Assembly: GCA_937916085.1 (NCBI GenBank) | Contig: CALGGO010000004.1 | Coordinates: 75,522-139,521 of the forward strand | From: an uncultured Prevotellaceae bacterium | Lineage (GTDB): Bacteria > Bacteroidota > Bacteroidia > Bacteroidales > Muribaculaceae | Direction: 5' to 3' | Length of the DNA stretch: 64,000 bases | Shown here: positions 1 through 7,558 of the stretch, in pieces | Position numbering within the stretch: the stretch's first letter is position 1 | Layout: each line of letters starts with the position of its first letter | Notes under the pieces: generated by a model | Told to the model about the DNA's origin: nothing | Databases searched by the model: none | Seen by the model: the letters and a program-made list of their open reading frames with translations, nothing else | Position numbers and translations under genes: made by a program

Positions 1-89
1 TGGTTGCGCACGGCATAGCGCAGCAGCACATCGCCCACCGTCGCACCTCGAAATATCCTGATTCTGCAATCGTTCACCCTCACTGTCAT
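1..89 (-). CDS. Unknown protein, N-terminal 29 residues only (gene runs off the left edge)
   Basis: An open frame starts with ATG at 89-87 and is still open at base 1. The visible peptide begins MTVRVNDCRIRIF and continues with GATVGDVLLRY. The alternation of short hydrophobic strands with a GATVGD turn recalls the start of a beta-grasp (ThiS/MoaD-like) domain, but 29 residues are too few to assign a family. It is divergent in content from the phosphofructokinase gene and separated from it by about 200 bp of repeat-like sequence. The start is plausible because no other in-frame ATG lies just upstream and the A+T-rich bases before it suit a Bacteroidetes promoter. Function unknown. Confidence 0.4.
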   Translation of the reverse strand, partial: MTVRVNDCRIRIFRGATVGDVLLRYAVRN

Positions 90-109
90 TGCAATATATA
101 TAATATGTT

Positions 110-302
110 GAGCTAACAAGCAGACAAGGAACAAGCTGACAAGACAATTCAGATTTCAGACCTCAGATTTCAGATGTCAAACTCGCTTCTGATGTCTCGT
201 CTCTGATTTCTGATTAGTCGTTTCTAATCGTTTCTAGTCGTTTGACTATACACTTGTCTCGTCAGCTCGTCAGCTTGTTTACTAGTCAGCTCGTTTGCTC
301 GT
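110..302. repeat. Phrase-like low-complexity intergenic repeats
   Basis: This spacer is built from short imperfectly repeated phrases. Examples are CAGATTTCAGACCTCAGATTTCAG near 149-174, runs of TCGTTTCTA/TCGTTTGA near 218-245, and AGCTCGTCAGCTTGTTT-type units near 262-300. The 13-mer GCTGACAAGACAA (about 137-149) occurs again near 32811. Related phrases appear at 29334-29480, 29949-30034 and 32786-32885. No coding potential is credible here. Confidence 0.6.
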
Positions 303-1976
303 TTACTTTCCTCCCTGCTCGTAGTAGAGTGTGCAGGAGGTCTGGTCGCACATCTCGGGCGAGCCGAAGTACTGAATGGGACCTGGGTAGATGTAGCAGG
401 TCTCCTTAGCCCATAGCTCGCGGCTGTTGGCAAACACCTGGAAGGGCTTGCCGTTAAGATCGACGAGAGCCTTCTTGATAACGGGCTTCTGCTTGCCGTT
501 GCGGTGCTCCATGTTCATCATCATGGTGATGGGTATGCCTCCCGCCTCCCACTCGGTGGCGGGCTTGGCAAGATGGCGAATCGCCGACATGTAGCCTGTG
601 GCTCCGGCGTTGATGAGCATGGTGGCGTTGAAGCCCAGGGCATAGCAGTAGTCGGCGTCGAAGTTCGACGGGTCGGCGCAGCGTCCTTCGTAGCCGAAGA
701 AATGGTGCTGGGTCTTGAACTTGCCCACAAAACGCCCTTCGTCCTTCATCTTCTGTAGCTTCTTGGCTACCATCTCGCTGAGCAGCTTCTCGGTCTCGAT
801 GAGCGAGAGCTGCACATTGCCGTGCGGGTCGCGGTCGAGGGTGAGCTGCCGCGCCACGGTGGGCGGCAGGGTCTCGAAGCGCCGCTTGTTCTCGGGGCTG
901 AGCTTGGAGAGCACGAAGTCGCGCTGCTCGTCGAGGTGTAGCTTCGAGAAGTTGGGGTTCTCGGCGAGGATGTCGTTAAGCTCGTCGATGAGCTTGCGCA
1001 TTGCCGGCATAAACTCCACGAGACCCTCGGGGATGAGCACGGTGCCGTAGTTCCTGCCCTTGGCGGCACGTGCTGCCACCACGCGGGCGATGTCGTTGAC
1101 CACGTCGTCGAGATACATACCCTTAGCGGCCACCTCCTCGCCAATTACGCAGTAGTTGGGCTGGGTCTGCAGCGCGCACTCGAGGGCGATGTGCGATGCC
1201 GAGCGTCCCATGAGCTTGATGAAGTGCCAGTACTTCTTGGCACTGTTGCAGTCGCGCTCCACGTTGCCTATGAGCTCACTATAGAGCTTGGTGGCAGTGT
1301 CGAAGCCAAAGGAGATCTCCACCTTCTCGTTCTTGAGGTCGCCGTCGATGGTCTTGGGCACGCCAATCACCTGCACGGGCACGTTCTTGGCCTTGTAATA
1401 CTCGGCGAGCACTGCGGCGTTGGTATTGCTGTCGTCGCCGCCAATAATGACGATGGCCTTGATGCCAAGCTGCATGATAATCTCAAGACCTTTCTCAAAC
1501 TGCTCGTGCTTCTCGAGCTTAGTGCGCCCCGAGCCAATCATGTCGAAGCCGCCGCAGTTGCGGTACTCGTCGATGATCTCGCGGGTGAGCTCCTTGTAAT
1601 CGTGTTCGATAAGCCCCTCGGGGCCCATCAGGAAGCCATAGAGACGGCTGTTCTCGTTAAGAGCCTTGATGCCGTCGAAGATGCCGCAAATCACGTTGTG
1701 GCCGCCAGGAGCCTGACCGCCCGAGAGGATGACACCCACGTTGCATGGCTCATCGCTATGGATGCTGGCAGCATTCTCGTCTCTCACAAAAGTGAGCTCG
1801 GGAAGGCCGTAGGTGCAAGGGAACAGCTTCTTGATGTCCTCCTGGTCTCCTGCCGACTGTGTGGCAGCGCCCTCAACAGCCTTAACAGGTCCCTGCAAGG
1901 CAGCGGGAAGCTTGGGCTGGTAAGACGAACGCAATTGCTGAAGAATACTTTTCTGCTTAAATTTTAGAATATCCAT
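303..1976 (-). CDS. pfp: Diphosphate--fructose-6-phosphate 1-phosphotransferase (PPi-dependent phosphofructokinase)
   Basis: Cytosolic glycolytic enzyme of 557 residues that interconverts fructose 6-phosphate and fructose 1,6-bisphosphate using pyrophosphate as phosphoryl donor. The N-terminal half has the phosphate-binding loop SGGQAPGG (about 85-92), then IGGDDSNTN (about 178-186) and PKTIDGDLKN (about 207-216). The second aspartate in GGDD, in place of the glycine of ATP-dependent enzymes, is the recognised mark of PPi use. The length matches the long class II PFP common in Bacteroidetes and plants, not the 320-residue PfkA type. The start MDILKFKQ lies about 47 nt below a recognisable minus-strand promoter (2023-2054). 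It appears to be a single-gene unit: the next gene upstream is divergent. Family assignment is firm; in vivo direction of flux cannot be read from sequence. Confidence 0.95.
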   Translation of the reverse strand: MDILKFKQKSILQQLRSSYQPKLPAALQGPVKAVEGAATQSAGDQEDIKKLFPCTYGLPELTFVRDENAASIHSDEPCNVGVILSGGQAPGGHNVICGIFDGIKALNENSRLYGFLMGPEGLIEHDYKELTREIIDEYRNCGGFDMIGSGRTKLEKHEQFEKGLEIIMQLGIKAIVIIGGDDSNTNAAVLAEYYKAKNVPVQVIGVPKTIDGDLKNEKVEISFGFDTATKLYSELIGNVERDCNSAKKYWHFIKLMGRSASHIALECALQTQPNYCVIGEEVAAKGMYLDDVVNDIARVVAARAAKGRNYGTVLIPEGLVEFMPAMRKLIDELNDILAENPNFSKLHLDEQRDFVLSKLSPENKRRFETLPPTVARQLTLDRDPHGNVQLSLIETEKLLSEMVAKKLQKMKDEGRFVGKFKTQHHFFGYEGRCADPSNFDADYCYALGFNATMLINAGATGYMSAIRHLAKPATEWEAGGIPITMMMNMEHRNGKQKPVIKKALVDLNGKPFQVFANSRELWAKETCYIYPGPIQYFGSPEMCDQTSCTLYYEQGGK

Positions 1977-2022
1977 TTTATTACCTATTAAATGTATTTT
2001 AACGATTAACCTATTTTTTTTG

Positions 2023-2054
2023 CAAAGTAATAAAATAATGTGATTTCATGCAAC
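2023..2054 (-). promoter_or_regulatory. Promoter of pfp (Bacteroidetes type)
   Basis: On the minus strand GTTG (-33, plus-strand 2051-2054) is followed after 20 bp by TTACTTTG (-7, 2023-2030). One base departs from the TAnnTTTG consensus. It places the transcript start about 40 nt before the ATG. Confidence 0.55.
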
Positions 2055-2106
2055 AAGAAAATATATAAAAAATCTTTATTGGGCTGGTTTACCGATTGCA
2101 TAACAT

Positions 2107-2272
2107 TGTTTAGAGGTTAGAGGACTCAATCACCTCACTCTTTCACCTCACTTTTTTTCAAACAAAGTCAACAAAGAAAATTTTTTGTTGTATTTGTTGT
2201 TAACTTGTTGTTTTTTATTACGGTGTCTTTGCTTTTTTTGTTGTTTTTGTCAGGTTTTGTTGTTTTTGTTTG
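2107..2272. repeat. TTG/TTAGAGG-rich low-complexity intergenic stretch
   Basis: Part of the 346-bp gap between pfp and the first flippase. It opens with TTAGAGGTTAGAGGAC and CACCTCACTCTTTCACCTCAC phrases, then becomes a run of TGTTGT / TTTTTGTTG words up to 2272. The last TTTG of the run is also the -33 box of the flippase promoter. No open frame or RNA gene is evident in the gap; apart from this repeat it holds the two divergent promoters. Confidence 0.55.
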
Positions 2273-2300
2273 ATTTTTCACTCGGCTTGCACTAATTTTG
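2269..2300 (+). promoter_or_regulatory. Promoter of the flippase gene at 2323
   Basis: TTTG (2269-2272), 20-bp spacer, TAATTTTG (2293-2300): an exact match to the Bacteroidetes -33/-7 consensus, ending 22 bp before the ATG. Confidence 0.75.
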
Positions 2301-2322
2301 CCAAATAATTTGAACCGCATAT

Positions 2323-3798
2323 ATGGAAGACAACCCACGACCACTTAAAGAACGCACTGAGCAGAGCCTGTTCTGGAGCATGCTCAACAACGGCACGCTG
2401 CAGGTGCTCAACATACTCTTCGGCGTGGTGCTGGCGCGACTTCTCACGCCAGGCGACTACGGCATCGTGGGCGTGCTCACCATCTTCTCGCTCATCGCCG
2501 GCAACTTGCAGAGCAGCGGCTTCACACAGGCACTTATCAATCTAAAGCCCCCAAAACCAGAGGACTACAACTCGGTGTTCTGGTTCAATGTGATAGCCAG
2601 CGTGACAATCTACGGCGTGCTGTGGGTGTGCGCACCGCTGATTGCCGACTTCTTCCATCAACCGGTCCTGGTTGATGTGTCGAGGTTCGTGTTCCTTGCC
2701 TTCCTGATATCCTCTCTTGGCATCGCTCATGGAGGCTATATGCTCAAGAACATGATGAACCGAGAGATTGCCATCATCAACATCGTGGCACTGTTGTGCT
2801 CTGGAGCCACCGGCATCGTGATGGCTTTCAAGGGCTACGCCTACTGGAGCCTTGCCTGGCAGCAGGTCATCTACATCACCGTTCTCAACCTGGGGCGGTA
2901 CTACTACGTGAAATGGCATCCGTCGTGGCACATCGACTTTGGTCCAGTGAGGCGAATGTTTGGCTTTGCCGTGAATATTCTCTTCACCAACGTTATCAAC
3001 ACTCTCAACGGCCAAATTCTCACGTTCATCTTCGGGCGTTTCTTCCCTATAGCGCAAGTGGGCAACTACTCACAGGCCAACAAATGGAACACGCAGGCCA
3101 ACACTTTTGTGAGCGGCACCATGCTGCAAGTGGCGCAGCCTGTGCTCGTGAGCGTGGCCGATGACAAAGAGCGACAGAAGCGTGTGTTCCGCAAGATGAT
3201 ACGTTTCACCGCATTCATCTCTTTACCCGTGATGCTGGGGCTGGCATTGGTGGCTAGAGAGTTTGTCACTGTGGTGCTTGGCTTCAAGTGGGTTGATTGC
3301 ATACCGCTGCTGCAAGTGCTGTGCATGGCGGGCGCTTTCATGCCATTCTACACGATGTATCAAAACCTCGCCATAGGATGCAAGCGCAGCGACCTTTACC
3401 TGTGGTGCAACGTGGGACAGATAGTGCTGCAAATTGCACTTATCTTGCTTTGCTACTATCTGTTCTCGCAGTCTATCATTGTTGTTGTCACTGTCTATTC
3501 GGTCTTCACGATATTATGGCTTGCCGCATGGCAAGCGGTGGCAAAACATCTAATTGACCTGAAATGGACGGAAGCTATTTTAGACATCGCACCATTCTTA
3601 GCGATTACTGTGACTATGTTTGCCATCACCTACTTTGCCACACTATGGATCGAGAACAATGTGGCGCTCCTCATAGCAAAAGTGCTGCTTGGCGCCGTGC
3701 TCTACATTGCCGTGATGAAACTGGCAAAGGTGAAAATCTTCGCCGAATGCATGGAATTTTTGCGCAAGAAGTTCCTTAAACGCCAGCCACATTTTTAG
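2323..3798 (+). CDS. Polysaccharide flippase, MOP superfamily (Wzx/WzxC-like)
   Basis: Inner-membrane protein of 491 residues that should translocate undecaprenyl-linked oligosaccharide units to the periplasmic face. The translation shows the usual dozen-plus hydrophobic segments. The cytoplasmic N-terminus reads ERTEQSLFWSMLNNGTLQ, and the first helix is followed by VVLARLLTPGDYGIVGV, the conserved opening of the Polysacc_synt_3 (lipopolysaccharide biosynthesis protein) branch. A charged tail (LRKKFLKRQPHF) ends the protein. It is transcribed away from pfp from its own promoter and is followed by a hairpin-rich repeat. GC content and codon use look like the housekeeping genes, unlike the A+T-rich clusters downstream. 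Class assignment is firm; the glycan carried is unknown. Confidence 0.85.
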   Translation: MEDNPRPLKERTEQSLFWSMLNNGTLQVLNILFGVVLARLLTPGDYGIVGVLTIFSLIAGNLQSSGFTQALINLKPPKPEDYNSVFWFNVIASVTIYGVLWVCAPLIADFFHQPVLVDVSRFVFLAFLISSLGIAHGGYMLKNMMNREIAIINIVALLCSGATGIVMAFKGYAYWSLAWQQVIYITVLNLGRYYYVKWHPSWHIDFGPVRRMFGFAVNILFTNVINTLNGQILTFIFGRFFPIAQVGNYSQANKWNTQANTFVSGTMLQVAQPVLVSVADDKERQKRVFRKMIRFTAFISLPVMLGLALVAREFVTVVLGFKWVDCIPLLQVLCMAGAFMPFYTMYQNLAIGCKRSDLYLWCNVGQIVLQIALILLCYYLFSQSIIVVVTVYSVFTILWLAAWQAVAKHLIDLKWTEAILDIAPFLAITVTMFAITYFATLWIENNVALLIAKVLLGAVLYIAVMKLAKVKIFAECMEFLRKKFLKRQPHF

Positions 3799-3823
3799 TT
3801 GACAAGGCAATGCAATGGGTTTT

Positions 3824-3930
3824 GTCGCTTCGCTGGTTATGTCGCGCTTCGCGCTAGTTTGCCGCTCGCTTTGCTCGCTAGTTGTGCCGCGCTTCGCGCT
3901 AGTTTTGACTCGCTTAATCGCATTTTTGTT
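3824..3930. repeat. Tandem imperfect hairpin-forming repeats
   Basis: Four to five degenerate units of about 20-25 bp follow one another, e.g. GTCGCGCTTCGCGCTAGTTT, GCCGCTCGCTTTGCTCGCTA and GCCGCGCTTCGCGCTAGTTT. Each core (CGCGCTTCGCG, CGCTTTGCTCG) can fold into a small hairpin. The array lies between the convergent flippase and LicD genes and may act as a transcription barrier. Confidence 0.65.
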
Positions 3931-3951
3931 TGCAATTGTTTGAAAAAAAGG

Positions 3952-4848
3952 TCAATTCTTCTTGAGTGACTTGATTTTTGCCATCACTTCTTCATAGCTC
4001 TCGCGCTTTTCAAGATTGATGTAGGCAATCAAGTGGTGAGAATGCTGTTCCTGCTCAGGCGGGAACGTCATGTAGTCGCCAAAGTAACGGCGCAACAGAG
4101 CGTCATACTCCTTTTGAATAGAAACGTTAAGGGTCTCAAACGGCACTTCGATGCTCTCCTCAACCATCGTCTTGGGTATCACCTCCCTTTCGTCATATCC
4201 AGGAGGATACTTGATTATTGTTTGGCTGCTGTCATAATCAAAGGCATGAACGATACTATGAAGTTTGCTCAAGAAACGTTTCCTGAAATAACCACGGTTG
4301 AGACTCAACAGCCAATAATGAATAAGGTCTTTAATCTCACCACGCTTAAGCTTCATTTTTATCTTTTCCCACGGATAATAGGACGATGCCACTGTAAAGC
4401 GATGCCAATACTTGCAATATCGCTTGAGATATCGCCTGGCAACATCAATGTCATCTGACATACCGTCATAGATAAATATGTCGATATACATACCAAGCAC
4501 ACAATGGTATTCCTCGCTCTCAAGCAGAGTGGTCTCTTTATTGCACATCTTGGCAAATGGCAAGTAATAGTTAGGAGTGTCATAGGGACCTATAAGCTCA
4601 TATTTCCCCGTATCAACGGTTGCGCAAATCTCCTTCAGTCGCTCAAAATCAGGACGAGGCATCACCACATCAATATCATCATCCCAAGGAATAATGCCTT
4701 TGTGACGAATGGCGCCTATTGCCGAGCCATAAGCGATGAAATAGCGCAACCCATGCTCCTTGCACAGCTCAATGAAGAACCGCAGTACATCGGTGATGCA
4801 CTCATTCCATTGTTTGCGCAACTCACCCTGAACTACTACCTGTCTCAT
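3952..4848 (-). CDS. LicD family phosphotransferase (nucleotidyltransferase fold)
   Basis: LicD/fukutin-type enzyme, about 298 residues with the start chosen here, expected to move a phospho-substituent (phosphocholine, phospho-alditol or similar) from a CDP-activated donor onto a glycan on the cytoplasmic side. The family signature is clear: YGSAIGAIRHKGIIPWDDD at residues about 40-58, with the metal-binding DDDID. An in-frame ATG at 4899 would overlap the upstream gene by 55 nt; the ATG at 4848-4846 forms a TGA/ATG (ATGA) overlap with the stop of the upstream synthase-like gene and is preferred. It is the last gene of a three-gene operon behind a cytidylyltransferase (5923) that could supply the CDP donor. 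The acceptor is unknown. Confidence 0.85.
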   Translation of the reverse strand: MRQVVVQGELRKQWNECITDVLRFFIELCKEHGLRYFIAYGSAIGAIRHKGIIPWDDDIDVVMPRPDFERLKEICATVDTGKYELIGPYDTPNYYLPFAKMCNKETTLLESEEYHCVLGMYIDIFIYDGMSDDIDVARRYLKRYCKYWHRFTVASSYYPWEKIKMKLKRGEIKDLIHYWLLSLNRGYFRKRFLSKLHSIVHAFDYDSSQTIIKYPPGYDEREVIPKTMVEESIEVPFETLNVSIQKEYDALLRRYFGDYMTFPPEQEQHSHHLIAYINLEKRESYEEVMAKIKSLKKN

Positions 4849-5903
4849 TTCAATGGCTCGTTTATGTCGAGGAACATCTGCGCGCACCACAATTGCCACT
4901 TCTGATTACCGGTAAGTGTTTCCATCGGGATGTCGCTTCTGAACTCTGGACGAGTGGGACCCTGCCAATCCTTAAAAATGGAATCTACAGGTCGGGGCAT
5001 GGGAATCTTTGTGGGAATGGGCAACCCCGAATAACGCATAGCATAAAGCTCACGAACAAGATATTTTGGCTCGCCATTGCGCACACGGTTCATATCGAGA
5101 GCGCTTGCCATGACAAGGCGCGCGTAGGGATCATAATAAGGCATTCCCGCTACAGCAAAGGCATTGAGATATGAGCTTGAACTCTCAATGGCAAACACCT
5201 CATCCATAAACTTCATGTAGTCAATATCATCCACATTCTTGCGATAAGGCTCGTAAAGGTCAAAGACGCTCAGGTCAGGATCTTTAAGCACCAGCTCCGG
5301 CTCAAGGAAAGTATAACGTTTAACGAAATCGTCATATTTCCACTCACGGGATATGAGTTTGTCCATACCTCCAAATATCAAGTCGGCACTCTCCCCTACC
5401 AACACCAATTGCACACCGTCACGCTTAGCAATTGTGGCGGCCTTATAAATCTGAGGCTCAATGGAATGAACTGGAGCACATTTTGCCTGCATCACCAGAG
5501 GAGTAAAAATCCTATAGTCATTAAGTGATATGTCTATCAAATGGTGCTTTAAGCCAAGCATTTCGCAATATTTCTTGGCACGCTCCACATCTTTATCAAA
5601 AACATCGCTCTCTGAATTGCTAAATGTGTAAGCATGGCTGCCTGGCTTCAAGTAAGTAGCCAGATTGGCGCTGTCCATACCACCCGACAGCAAAATACCT
5701 ATATTGTCATACTTCTCGTAAAGAGCATCTACCTGCTCCTTAATACGCTGGTCGATATCGGCAGCACTATCCACCTTAATCTGGTCCTGTGGTGCCACAG
5801 GCTCAATGTTGTTGTGGCGCATACCATCATAGAACTCAACTCCATCTTTGCATATATAACGATAGGCAATGTAAGAACTCAAGCAAAATCTCTTGTCAAT
5901 CAT
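4845..5903 (-). CDS. Asparagine-synthase-like ATP pyrophosphatase lacking the glutaminase domain
   Basis: 352 residues. The PP-loop ATP-binding motif LLSGGMDSANLATYL (about 71-85) and the later GESADLIFGGMD are those of the synthetase half of asparagine synthase B, where ATP activates a carboxylate by adenylation. The N-terminal Ntn-type glutaminase domain, with its catalytic Cys2, is absent: the first 60 residues bear no resemblance to it. The protein is therefore unlikely to use glutamine directly. It is encoded between a cytidylyltransferase and LicD, with an ATGA overlap to LicD, so it is probably translationally coupled and acts in the same decoration pathway, perhaps forming an amide on a uronic acid or on the transferred group. 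Fold firm, substrate unknown. Confidence 0.75.
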   Translation of the reverse strand: MIDKRFCLSSYIAYRYICKDGVEFYDGMRHNNIEPVAPQDQIKVDSAADIDQRIKEQVDALYEKYDNIGILLSGGMDSANLATYLKPGSHAYTFSNSESDVFDKDVERAKKYCEMLGLKHHLIDISLNDYRIFTPLVMQAKCAPVHSIEPQIYKAATIAKRDGVQLVLVGESADLIFGGMDKLISREWKYDDFVKRYTFLEPELVLKDPDLSVFDLYEPYRKNVDDIDYMKFMDEVFAIESSSSYLNAFAVAGMPYYDPYARLVMASALDMNRVRNGEPKYLVRELYAMRYSGLPIPTKIPMPRPVDSIFKDWQGPTRPEFRSDIPMETLTGNQKWQLWCAQMFLDINEPLK

Positions 5904-5922
5904 AATATTTTGATTAATATGG

Positions 5923-6357
5923 TTATTTAACGTCTTCTAAGTTGTGCCCACGCACGGCATTGAGAGCCTTTGTGATTTGGGTCGATGAGACACCCTTCGT
6001 GTAAGGGAAATAGACAATCTCAATGCCTGCCTCCTTAAATTGACGCTCATAGTCCTGCCACTTAGGGGTGTCATACCAGTCATCACCCACAAAAAGGATA
6101 TTTGCTTTTAGCTTCTTGCAAGCCGCCAACTTGTCCATATCATACTGTGGCACAGCGGCATCAACATACTTAATGCTCCTCACTATCTCTATGCGGTCTT
6201 CAAAAGGTATCATTGCTTGCTTGCCTTTGTAAGCCACAAGCTCATCGACCGTCACACCCACCACCAGCTTGTCGCACATGCCCTTAGCATTCTTCAAGAG
6301 ATTCAAATGACCAATGTGAAACAAGTCATATACCCCGGTTGTATATCCTATTATCAT
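5923..6357 (-). CDS. Cytidylyltransferase, glycerol-3-phosphate cytidylyltransferase type (TagD/Gct-like)
   Basis: 144-residue cytosolic nucleotidyltransferase of the HxGH superfamily. YDLFHIGHLNLL (10-21) holds the HxGH nucleotide-binding site, and TKGVSSTQ near residue 126 corresponds to the RTEGISTT motif. Length and motifs match CTP:glycerol-3-phosphate cytidylyltransferases, which make CDP-glycerol; related proteins use other polyol or ethanolamine phosphates, so the exact product is open. It is the first gene of an operon with the asparagine-synthase-like and LicD genes (19-nt gap, then an overlap). This arrangement suggests it makes the CDP-linked donor for LicD. A TACTTTTG box lies about 21 nt upstream. 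Confidence 0.82.
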   Translation of the reverse strand: MIIGYTTGVYDLFHIGHLNLLKNAKGMCDKLVVGVTVDELVAYKGKQAMIPFEDRIEIVRSIKYVDAAVPQYDMDKLAACKKLKANILFVGDDWYDTPKWQDYERQFKEAGIEIVYFPYTKGVSSTQITKALNAVRGHNLEDVK

Positions 6358-6378
6358 AGCTTATTATTTTATTAAACG

Positions 6379-6386
6379 CAAAAGTA
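6379..6386 (-). promoter_or_regulatory. -7 box of the cytidylyltransferase/LicD operon
   Basis: Minus-strand TACTTTTG fits TAnnTTTG. Only T-rich sequence, with no clear TTTG, is seen at the expected -33 position. Confidence 0.4.
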
Positions 6387-6471
6387 ATAATTCTCGGCTA
6401 ATTATAAAACATTTTTCCTGCCTTTTTCTAAAAAACATCATAAAAAACAGCCAACTTTTCAACCAATTATT

Positions 6472-7431
6472 TCAACGACCGGCAAAGGTGAGATAAATGC
6501 GCCGTGTCGCCAAATAGAGGAAATTGACCACCTTGTAGGGCACGGCGTCACACCTGAACAATTTCTCAAAACAGCGAGTCACAAAATGTGTCGTCCTGTG
6601 GGTGAAATGCTCCTCCACAAGCACCTTATCCACATTAAACCGCCGCGCAAACCGCCACACGTTAACCCATCCAATTTGCATGGCAAACGAATACTCCCTC
6701 CACTTCTCGTGCGAAGCCATGAAGGAGCCTACCAGCTCCTGCGCCCTGAAAAACGATACAGCATTGCGGGTAGTGATATTGTTGGTGTAGGATTGCTGAT
6801 TATCATCTCGATAAAAATAAAAGCTCCGCTTAACCCAACCGCGGCGTGCGTTAATGAGCAATAGGGGCATCACCGAGAAATCTTCGCCATAGTCAATGCC
6901 CTGGCTGAAGCGGATGCCGTTGTCGTCGAACAGCGACTTCCTTATCAATCGCCCCCAAAGGCGGTTGGACTCAACATTCTGGCACAGAAAAACCTTGAGA
7001 TAGGCCTTATCGCTCACTTGCAACGGCTTAAATTCTCTGACAGGCCGCCCATTGGAAACAATACTGTAACCTCCGTCAACAATATCGGCATGAGAGTGCG
7101 CCATTTCACCGACAAGACACTCTACCATGTGAGGATCAACATAGTCGTCGCTATCGACAAAAATCACCACATCGCCAGTTGCGGCATCGAGGCACGATTG
7201 ACGGGCCGAGGCAGAACCGAGGTTGCGCTCATGCTTGATTATGCGCACCTGCGGCTCACGCTCGTGGTAACGCGCCACCACCTCACGCAGGCGCTCAATA
7301 GAGGCATCGGGCGTGCAGTCATCCACAAAGATGTATTCCACATCCTTGTAAGTCTGCTGCATGAGAGATTCAGCGCATTGCTCTATATACCTCTCAACGC
7401 CATACACCGGCACAAGCACCGACACCTTCAT
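6472..7431 (-). CDS. Glycosyltransferase family 2
   Basis: 319 residues with a GT-A fold start, MKVSVLVPVYGVERYIEQC, and the metal-binding VFVDSDDYVDPHM in place of a plain DxD. The N-terminal 110 residues carry the nucleotide-sugar site; the C-terminal part is basic (FARRFNV, CFEKLFR) and probably membrane-apposed. It should add one sugar to a lipid-linked intermediate at the cytoplasmic face. The gene is alone: about 115 bp separate it from the cytidylyltransferase downstream and it diverges from the flippase at 7559, so it probably has its own promoter at 7457. Donor and linkage cannot be told from sequence. Confidence 0.85.
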   Translation of the reverse strand: MKVSVLVPVYGVERYIEQCAESLMQQTYKDVEYIFVDDCTPDASIERLREVVARYHEREPQVRIIKHERNLGSASARQSCLDAATGDVVIFVDSDDYVDPHMVECLVGEMAHSHADIVDGGYSIVSNGRPVREFKPLQVSDKAYLKVFLCQNVESNRLWGRLIRKSLFDDNGIRFSQGIDYGEDFSVMPLLLINARRGWVKRSFYFYRDDNQQSYTNNITTRNAVSFFRAQELVGSFMASHEKWREYSFAMQIGWVNVWRFARRFNVDKVLVEEHFTHRTTHFVTRCFEKLFRCDAVPYKVVNFLYLATRRIYLTFAGR

Positions 7432-7456
7432 CAGTTTATCATTTAATATATTTATG

Positions 7457-7464
7457 CAAAATTA
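7457..7464 (-). promoter_or_regulatory. -7 box for the GT2 gene at 6472-7431
   Basis: Minus-strand TAATTTTG, an exact TAnnTTTG, 26 nt above the ATG. An upstream TTG is present but about 22 bp away, slightly long. Confidence 0.45.
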
Positions 7465-7503
7465 GTCATTCTTGGGCAATATGAAGCAATTATCGCCGTT
7501 TTT

Positions 7504-7535
7504 TTTCTCAAATCGACAAAAAACAAGTAACTTTG
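7504..7535 (+). promoter_or_regulatory. Promoter of the flippase gene at 7559
   Basis: TTTC (7504-7507), 20 bp, TAACTTTG (7528-7535). The -7 box is perfect and the -33 box differs by one base; it ends 23 bp before the ATG. Confidence 0.65.
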
Positions 7536-7558
7536 CCCCCGATTTATAATCACAGCTA

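Noticed and set aside
1191..1967. A 258-codon plus-strand frame opposite pfp
   Set aside because: Antisense shadow; the minus-strand frame is a complete PPi-phosphofructokinase and the shadow lacks a promoter and any recognisable domain.
4849..4899. Longer start for the LicD gene
   Set aside because: It would overlap the upstream synthase-like gene by 55 nt, whereas ATG 4848 gives the common 4-nt ATGA overlap and the usual LicD N-terminus.
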